From an uncultured Collinsella sp. (lineage in GTDB: Bacteria; Actinomycetota; Coriobacteriia; Coriobacteriales; Coriobacteriaceae): a stretch of DNA of 64,000 nucleotides. Of this stretch, positions 57,623-64,000 are shown piece by piece. Made by a program: the position numbers and the translations under genes. The number at the start of each line of letters is the position of its first letter. The first letter of the stretch is position 1. The DNA lies in contig UQLI01000007.1 of assembly GCA_900541715.1 (NCBI GenBank), positions 1-64,000 of the forward strand, given 5' to 3'. Below the pieces are notes generated by a model. The model was not told the origin of the DNA, did not search any database, and saw only the letters and a list, made by a program, of their open reading frames with translations.

Positions 57623-58681
57623 CTAGTCGTAGACGCCCATTTTAAGCAGCGTGAAGGTCGGGGCGCCGTCACCCTGCGCGACGCGGACCGTGCAAGTCTC
57701 GGTACGGCCCCTGGATGCGTCCGCTTGAATTGCGGCGATGAACTGATCCTTTGACAGGCCGTAGGTGCTCTCGGGGATGTCGGGAGGAAGTAACATGCCG
57801 CCAGCACTGTAGACTTCATAGGTGAGCTCGTAGATGTTGTCGCCAAGGTCAGTCGCGCCCGTAACGATGGCACACGATGGGTTGTAATTTCCCTGGCCGT
57901 ATTCCTGCTTCAGATACAAGTACCCGTCATGCGCTTCGGCCGAATCAGGAATCGCCTGCCCCTCCGGCGTTCTGTCATAAGTCATATCGGCATCGGAAAG
58001 CGTCAGACCCGTCAAGCGGTTGAGTTCCCTATTGATCACATCAGTCGCCACACGCTGGCTATTACCGTTGTCATAGTCGCCTTTCTCGATTCGATACGGC
58101 GCGTTGTCAATAAAATGGCACCAGATAAACTTAACCAGCTTGTATTTCTCGTCATCAGAAAGGCCGTCAGTCGAATCGAAGCCGCCCGTCTGATACCAGT
58201 CCCGATCGAAGTGCTCCTCCGTAAAGTTCGACAGGAACAGATTCGCGGCGGCATAGGTTGCCTGGTCATTGAGGTCGACTTTTACGCTGCTGCCCGTCTG
58301 CCCGGGCTCTTCCGGCTCCTCTTGCTCTTCGGCAGGCTTCTCCTTGGCGCTTCCCTTGTCCTTATGCTCGGCCGAACCCTCGTCGGACCCAAGTACCGTA
58401 ATCTGCGATGAGTTGCCCTGCCCAAGCGGACCCAGTACGCCGGTCAGCGCCAAAGCGGAACCGCCGGCAACGAGCACGCCCGCCACGCACATGCCGGCAA
58501 TCACCGCGCGCTTATGCGCTTTCTTTTGTACGGCACCCTGCACGGGAGGCATCCCTGCCGCCGGCATCGACGCGGTCTCGGCGGGCGCAGCAGCCGGAGA
58601 GGCCGTGCCCATGCGCGCCCCGCAGTTCGTGCAAAAATCGGTTCCGTCGGGCATCTCGGATCCACACTTGGTGCAAAACAT
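57623..58681 (-). CDS. Zinc-ribbon single-pass membrane protein
   Basis: 352 residues. N-terminal zinc ribbon with Cys3, Cys6, Cys17, Cys20 (FCTKCGSEMPDGTDFCTNCG), an Ala/Pro linker, one membrane helix at about 62-84 (AVIAGMCVAGVLVAGGSALAL), an acidic Glu/Pro/Lys spacer (EEQEEPEEPG), and an extracytoplasmic domain of ~210 residues of unknown fold (ATYAAANLFLSNFTEEHF ...). Zinc-ribbon plus membrane helix plus variable outer domain is common in Actinobacteria and Firmicutes with no defined role. ATG 58681 has GAGGGG nine nt upstream. Confidence 0.75.
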   Translation of the reverse strand: MFCTKCGSEMPDGTDFCTNCGARMGTASPAAAPAETASMPAAGMPPVQGAVQKKAHKRAVIAGMCVAGVLVAGGSALALTGVLGPLGQGNSSQITVLGSDEGSAEHKDKGSAKEKPAEEQEEPEEPGQTGSSVKVDLNDQATYAAANLFLSNFTEEHFDRDWYQTGGFDSTDGLSDDEKYKLVKFIWCHFIDNAPYRIEKGDYDNGNSQRVATDVINRELNRLTGLTLSDADMTYDRTPEGQAIPDSAEAHDGYLYLKQEYGQGNYNPSCAIVTGATDLGDNIYELTYEVYSAGGMLLPPDIPESTYGLSKDQFIAAIQADASRGRTETCTVRVAQGDGAPTFTLLKMGVYD

Positions 58682-58799
58682 ATTCGGGCATCCCCTCACA
58701 ACAAACGGTATCTGCCGCCATCATATTGAGCCTTCGCAGCCCAAATGTGTTGCGCAACATTGGTCGCCGTCTTCGGGTGCCGACAAAACGTGCCGGGCC

Positions 58800-59465
58800 C
58801 TACCCTGTCACACGCACGCTGGGGCAAAGGTCTGCCAGCGGGCACTCGTCGCACTTGGGCTTACGGGCATCGCAAATCTCGCGGCCAAAGGTGATCCACT
58901 GGTGATTGACCGACTCCCAATACTCGTGCGGCAAGATCTTGAGCAGATCTTGCTCGGTCTTGAGCGGCTCTTTGGCGTGCGTCTTGGGACTCAGCATCAG
59001 GCGGTGCGCGATGCGGTTGACGTGCGTATCCACCGCGATGCCTTCCACGATGCCGTACCCTACGTTGAGCACGATGTTCGCTGTCTTGCGCCCCACGCCC
59101 GGCAGCTTGACGAGCTCCTTCATGTCGGCCGGTACCTCGCCGCCGTAGTCGGCAACGATCATCTGCGCGGCCTCCACGGCATGCTTGGCCTTACTCTTAT
59201 AAAAGCCGAGTGACTTAATGGTGTCCGCCACGTCGGTCACACTTGCCCCGGCCATGGCCTCGGGCGTGGGCCACTGGGCAAACAGTTGGGGCGTCACCTT
59301 GTTGACCTGCGCGTCGGTCGTCTGAGCCGAGAGCAGTACCGCGATGAGCAGCCTAAAGGGATTCTCGTGGTCCAAGAAGCACTCGACCGGGCCATAGCGA
59401 CGGTTAAGGCGCTCGCACACCTCGATGGCGCGTTCGCGTTTGGCGGCATTGGTCTCGCGTGGCAT
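58800..59465 (-). CDS. nth: Endonuclease III
   Basis: DNA glycosylase/AP lyase for oxidised pyrimidines. 221 residues. HhH motif LPGVGRKTANIV with catalytic Lys127, catalytic Asp146 in VDTHVNRI, and a C-terminal [4Fe-4S] site Cys198, Cys205, Cys208, Cys214 with the standard C-x6-C-x2-C-x5-C spacing. ATG 59465 follows GAGGAG; the ATG nine codons upstream lacks an SD. Confidence 0.96.
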   Translation of the reverse strand: MPRETNAAKRERAIEVCERLNRRYGPVECFLDHENPFRLLIAVLLSAQTTDAQVNKVTPQLFAQWPTPEAMAGASVTDVADTIKSLGFYKSKAKHAVEAAQMIVADYGGEVPADMKELVKLPGVGRKTANIVLNVGYGIVEGIAVDTHVNRIAHRLMLSPKTHAKEPLKTEQDLLKILPHEYWESVNHQWITFGREICDARKPKCDECPLADLCPSVRVTG

Positions 59466-59528
59466 AACGACTCCTCGGCTCGGCAGAAACATAACTTCAC
59501 GGAAACGATTGTCCCACGTACGGGGGCC

Positions 59529-61331
<1,803 letters not shown>

Positions 61332-61412
61332 GGGCTTCCTTTCGCGTCTGATAGGGCGAAACGCCATTGTTGCACATTGAAGCGCGCTTCAGGCAAGCGC
61401 GATGCGAAAAGC

Positions 61413-61446
61413 GGTGGGGCGCCCGCGTTTGTGCCGGTGCCCCACC
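61413..61446 (-). terminator. Terminator of rmuC
   Basis: 8-bp stem GGTGGGGC / GCCCCACC with an 18-nt inner part; minus strand continues GCTTTTCG. Confidence 0.7.
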
Positions 61447-61458
61447 GTCTTGTTGCAA

Positions 61459-62814
61459 TTAGCCTTCGTCTTCTTGGTCTGTGAGAAGGTCCGCGGACGT
61501 GAGCCCCAAGATCTCATCGGCTTGGTCGACGTCTTCCAGTGCGTCGATGTCCTTGAGCTTGCGCTCCATGACGTTGGTGCGCGTGGTGATGATGCCCTCG
61601 ACCGTTTTGCCCGCGGTCTCGATCTGCTGCTGGGCGCGGCGCAGCGCCTTTTGATAGCGCGGCAGCTCGGCCTTGACAGCGGAGAGCACGCGCAGCACGT
61701 CATCGGTGCGTTTTTGCAGCTTAAACGTTTGGTAACTCATCTGCAGGCTATTGAGGATGGCCGCCATGGTGCTGGGACCGGCAACGTTGACGTGATAGTC
61801 GCGGCCCAGGGTTTCGATGAGCCCGGAGCGGCTGACGACCTCGGCGTACAGCCCTTCAAACGGCACGAACATGATGCCAAAGTTGGTCGTTGCCGGCACA
61901 CTCAGGTACTTTTCGCAAATGTCCTTTGCCTCGCGCTTGACCATGGTGTCGAGCGTCTTGCGCGCAGCCGCCACGGTCTCCGCATCGCCCGACTCCTGCG
62001 CGTCGAGCAAGTGCTCGTACGCGTCGCCCGGGAATTTGGAGTCGATCGGCAGCAGCACGGGATCGCCCTCGTCCACCGGCAGCTTGACGGCAAACTCAAC
62101 GCGCTCCGAGGCGCCAGGCTTGGTGGCGACGTTTTCCAGATACTGGTCGGGCGTAAGGATGTCCGCCAGGATTGCACCCAACTGCACCTCGCCCAAAATG
62201 CCACGCGCCTTGACGTTGCCCAGCACGCGCTTAAGGTCGCCCACGCCGGTGGCAATGGACTGCATATCGCCCAAACCCTTGTACACAGCCTCGAGCTGGT
62301 CGCTCACCTGCTTAAACGATGCAGACAGGCGATCGTTGAGCGTACGGGAGAGTTTCTCGTCCACCGTCGCGCGCATCTGATCGAGCTGCACGTTGTTGTC
62401 CTTGCGGATGGCGCCCAGCTGGGCATCGACCGTCTCGCGCACCTTGTCCAGGCGGTGCTCGATGCCCTCGCGGTTGGCACCGAGCTGTTGGGCCGTCTCG
62501 CGGCGCAGGTCATCCATACGGTCGCCAGCCTGCGAGAACTCACGCGCGATGGTCAGGTGGCGCTGCTGCTCTACGGCCGCATCGGTCGTCTGCTGTTGCG
62601 CGATGGCATTTGCCGTGCGGCGGGTTTCTGCCAACGCGACGTTCAGGGTGTCGAGCGCGTTGTTGGCCTGCTCGAGCGCAGCCAGCATCTCTGCCCCGCT
62701 ATCGCCACGCTCCCGCAGCTCGGTGCGAAGGCCCTTGAGCTGCAGGGCACAAGCCACAGCAACCCCCACCGCCACCGAAGCGATCACAACAAGCACGATA
62801 TCAATAGCAGACAT
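61459..62814 (-). CDS. rmuC: DNA recombination protein RmuC
   Basis: 451 residues. One N-terminal membrane helix (IDIVLVVIASVAVGVAVACAL), a long coiled coil (~25-180), then the RmuC nuclease-like domain with KARGILGEVQLGAIL, FAVKLP ... LPIDSKFPGDAYEHLL and FGIMFVPFEGLYAEVVSR. RmuC limits inversions at short repeats, of interest in a genome rich in inverted repeats. ATG 62814 has GGCGGAG upstream; the in-frame ATG at 62847 does not. Confidence 0.95.
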   Translation of the reverse strand: MSAIDIVLVVIASVAVGVAVACALQLKGLRTELRERGDSGAEMLAALEQANNALDTLNVALAETRRTANAIAQQQTTDAAVEQQRHLTIAREFSQAGDRMDDLRRETAQQLGANREGIEHRLDKVRETVDAQLGAIRKDNNVQLDQMRATVDEKLSRTLNDRLSASFKQVSDQLEAVYKGLGDMQSIATGVGDLKRVLGNVKARGILGEVQLGAILADILTPDQYLENVATKPGASERVEFAVKLPVDEGDPVLLPIDSKFPGDAYEHLLDAQESGDAETVAAARKTLDTMVKREAKDICEKYLSVPATTNFGIMFVPFEGLYAEVVSRSGLIETLGRDYHVNVAGPSTMAAILNSLQMSYQTFKLQKRTDDVLRVLSAVKAELPRYQKALRRAQQQIETAGKTVEGIITTRTNVMERKLKDIDALEDVDQADEILGLTSADLLTDQEDEG

Positions 62815-62865
62815 AGTCTCCGCCCAACAAACCCAATCGATCGTCAATCAAAACCGCGATCAATC

Positions 62866-63429
62866 TTACCCCGCCACGCGCACTGGGCGCCCGGCCCCTT
62901 CTTTGGCGCCCCTCTCCTCCGCATATTCCATAATGCGGCGCGCCGTCTCCCTGCTCACCTTTGAGTCATCACCGGCTAAGTATGCGTACACGTTTCCCTT
63001 ATTCAGATTCAAATCGCGGCAGAGACCGTAGCGCGTTACGCCCGATTCCCCTAGCGCTCCCAACGTTCTTTTTCGCATCAGGGCGTTGATCCTCCTGTCC
63101 GCTACTGGCTTTTCCTTCACCGCTCTATACGCACGCCAAACGTTGGCATAACGGTTAGGGAGTTTGTCCTCGGCGCATAGAGATGCCAGGCTACCCGCTT
63201 GGGCGTACAAGGACAAAACGTCTCGGTAACCCTCTTCCATCCACGAGCCCTCGGATAAGCCCAGAACGTATTCGGCTTTACCCTGCGCCAAAGCGAGCAA
63301 AAACAGGGGCTCCGCCACGCGCGGCGCAACCGTCGTCGCCTGCTCAACCAGTTTTCTAAAACTGAGCGACTGCTGTCCGGATAGCTCTCGGCAATAGCCT
63401 TTTAAGAATCCCTCAAAGGTCAGATTCAA
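62866..63429 (-). CDS. Uncharacterised protein with C-terminal HTH-like segment
   Basis: 187 residues. The C-terminal third (SGVTRYGLCRDLNLNKGNVYAYLAGDDSKVSRETARRIMEYAEE) reads like a helix-turn-helix followed by a lysine/arginine-rich helix; the rest is helical without a known domain. TTG 63429 is proposed as start because GGAGG lies seven nt before it; the ATG at 63447 has only AT-rich sequence upstream. The leader is unusually AT-rich. Could be a small regulator or an orphan antitoxin; no partner toxin gene is adjacent. Confidence 0.6.
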   Translation of the reverse strand: MNLTFEGFLKGYCRELSGQQSLSFRKLVEQATTVAPRVAEPLFLLALAQGKAEYVLGLSEGSWMEEGYRDVLSLYAQAGSLASLCAEDKLPNRYANVWRAYRAVKEKPVADRRINALMRKRTLGALGESGVTRYGLCRDLNLNKGNVYAYLAGDDSKVSRETARRIMEYAEERGAKEGAGRPVRVAG

Positions 63430-63455
63430 CCGAGCACCTCCGTTCATTTGCTATT

Positions 63456-63474
63456 ATTATTCATTTTCAATAAT
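63456..63474. promoter_or_regulatory. AT-rich palindrome upstream of the HTH-like gene
   Basis: ATTATT-CATTTTC-AATAAT within a 40-bp AT-rich patch about 30-50 bp before the start; a candidate autoregulatory or -10 region. Confidence 0.35.
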
Positions 63475-63565
63475 ACTATTCAGTCGTACGACAGCACCCG
63501 GAAGATGCAAGGATTCTACTCATGGCGATAATCCCTACACCCTAGAAGTCCTAATGTGACAAACG

Positions 63566-63988
63566 CTAACTCTCCCAGCCGGCGCGGATGGTTGTTGCGA
63601 CATCGCCTAGGCGCTGGCCCAGGGCCGCTAGATGCTGAAGCACCTCACTAGGCGAGGCGCCGTTGAGAATGCACGTGAGGGCATATGAGGCCAAGAAGAT
63701 TGCCGCGAGTCCCAACGGGATCAGCGCAATCATCGCTAACGTGCGCAGGCGCTGGCCCACGCGGCGGTGACGTGTGCGGCGCTTGTCGAACGCAAGCTCC
63801 TGCGCATATGAATCTTGTTGTACGGAATAGTTCTCTGGCGCCGATCCGCCCGCAGGCGAAACCGCGGGCGTGGCATTTTGCACAGGGGGCTGGGCGGTTA
63901 CCCCTTGCATTTGCATCTCCATGAGCCGTTGCTGCTGACGCAACATGCGCTCGGCTTGTCGCTGCGGGGTCTCAAGAAACAGATCCAT
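63566..63988 (-). CDS. Small single-pass membrane protein, hypothetical
   Basis: 140 residues. N-terminal Gln/Arg/Met-rich amphipathic helix (QRQAERMLRQQQRLMEMQM), a Pro/Ala linker, a basic patch KRRTRHRRVGQRLR, then one membrane helix at about 84-106 (LAMIALIPLGLAAIFLASYAL) and a short outer tail. No domain recognised. GAGGAGG precedes ATG 63988. Confidence 0.65.
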   Translation of the reverse strand: MDLFLETPQRQAERMLRQQQRLMEMQMQGVTAQPPVQNATPAVSPAGGSAPENYSVQQDSYAQELAFDKRRTRHRRVGQRLRTLAMIALIPLGLAAIFLASYALTCILNGASPSEVLQHLAALGQRLGDVATTIRAGWES

Positions 63989-64000
63989 GCTGGCCTCCTC

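Overview
The window reads as a Collinsella-type member of the Coriobacteriia. GC is high, spacing is tight, Shine-Dalgarno sites are strong (AAGGAG/GAGG), GTG and TTG starts are frequent, and the gene set (T-box pheST, NikM-type transporter, mannose-family PTS with fructosamine-type SIS enzymes, DUF4012 protein) fits an anaerobic saccharolytic gut actinobacterium. Genus is inferred from protein character, not from a search.

Layout. 1-12.9 kb is housekeeping: the end of a superoxide reductase gene, pyruvate kinase, an AbiEi/nuclease-like protein, a zinc phospholipase C-like protein, an ECF metal transporter (cbiM-cbiQ-cbiO) behind a NikR-like operator, pheS-pheT behind a T-box leader, and an M32 carboxypeptidase. 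13-19 kb holds glmM, a DUF4012 envelope protein, a DMT transporter, tRNA-Val(GAC) and a DUF5710 protein. 19-31 kb is a defence and accessory stretch: a Sau3AI-like restriction enzyme with its C5 methyltransferase, an AlbA_2/HATPase regulator, a large M16C peptidase, hicAB, 5-formyl-THF cyclo-ligase, and a second AbiEi/nuclease-like gene bracketed by long palindromic repeats. metA and a lactate/2-hydroxyacid dehydrogenase follow.

33-49.4 kb appears devoted to uptake and deglycation of Amadori-type sugar amines. It holds three SIS-domain deglycase-like genes, three GntR/UTRA regulators, one mannose-family PTS (fused IIA-IIB, IIC, IID) and a DMT transporter. One tandem 9-bp operator motif recurs before the second regulator, the PTS operon and the DMT gene; the other two SIS genes have different twin-repeat operators. 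recQ, a YitT protein and a HAD phosphatase are interleaved. An IS110-family element with subterminal inverted repeats (IS1111-like layout) sits at 45.8-47.3 kb.

49.4-64 kb holds a GNAT acetyltransferase, threonine aldolase, PAP2 phosphatase, mfd, a circularly permuted ATP-grasp-like ligase between two 43-bp direct repeats, a zinc-ribbon membrane protein, nth, an ABC exporter, rmuC and two small uncharacterised genes.

The most unusual content is non-coding. At least six families of structured intergenic repeats are visible. The strongest is a roughly 140-190 nt element present twice (37392-37578 and 47350-47489) directly after stop codons. Its four helices keep pairing while their sequence changes, and its loops and a bulged T are conserved, as expected of a structured RNA or ssDNA element. 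I do not recognise it as a known class.
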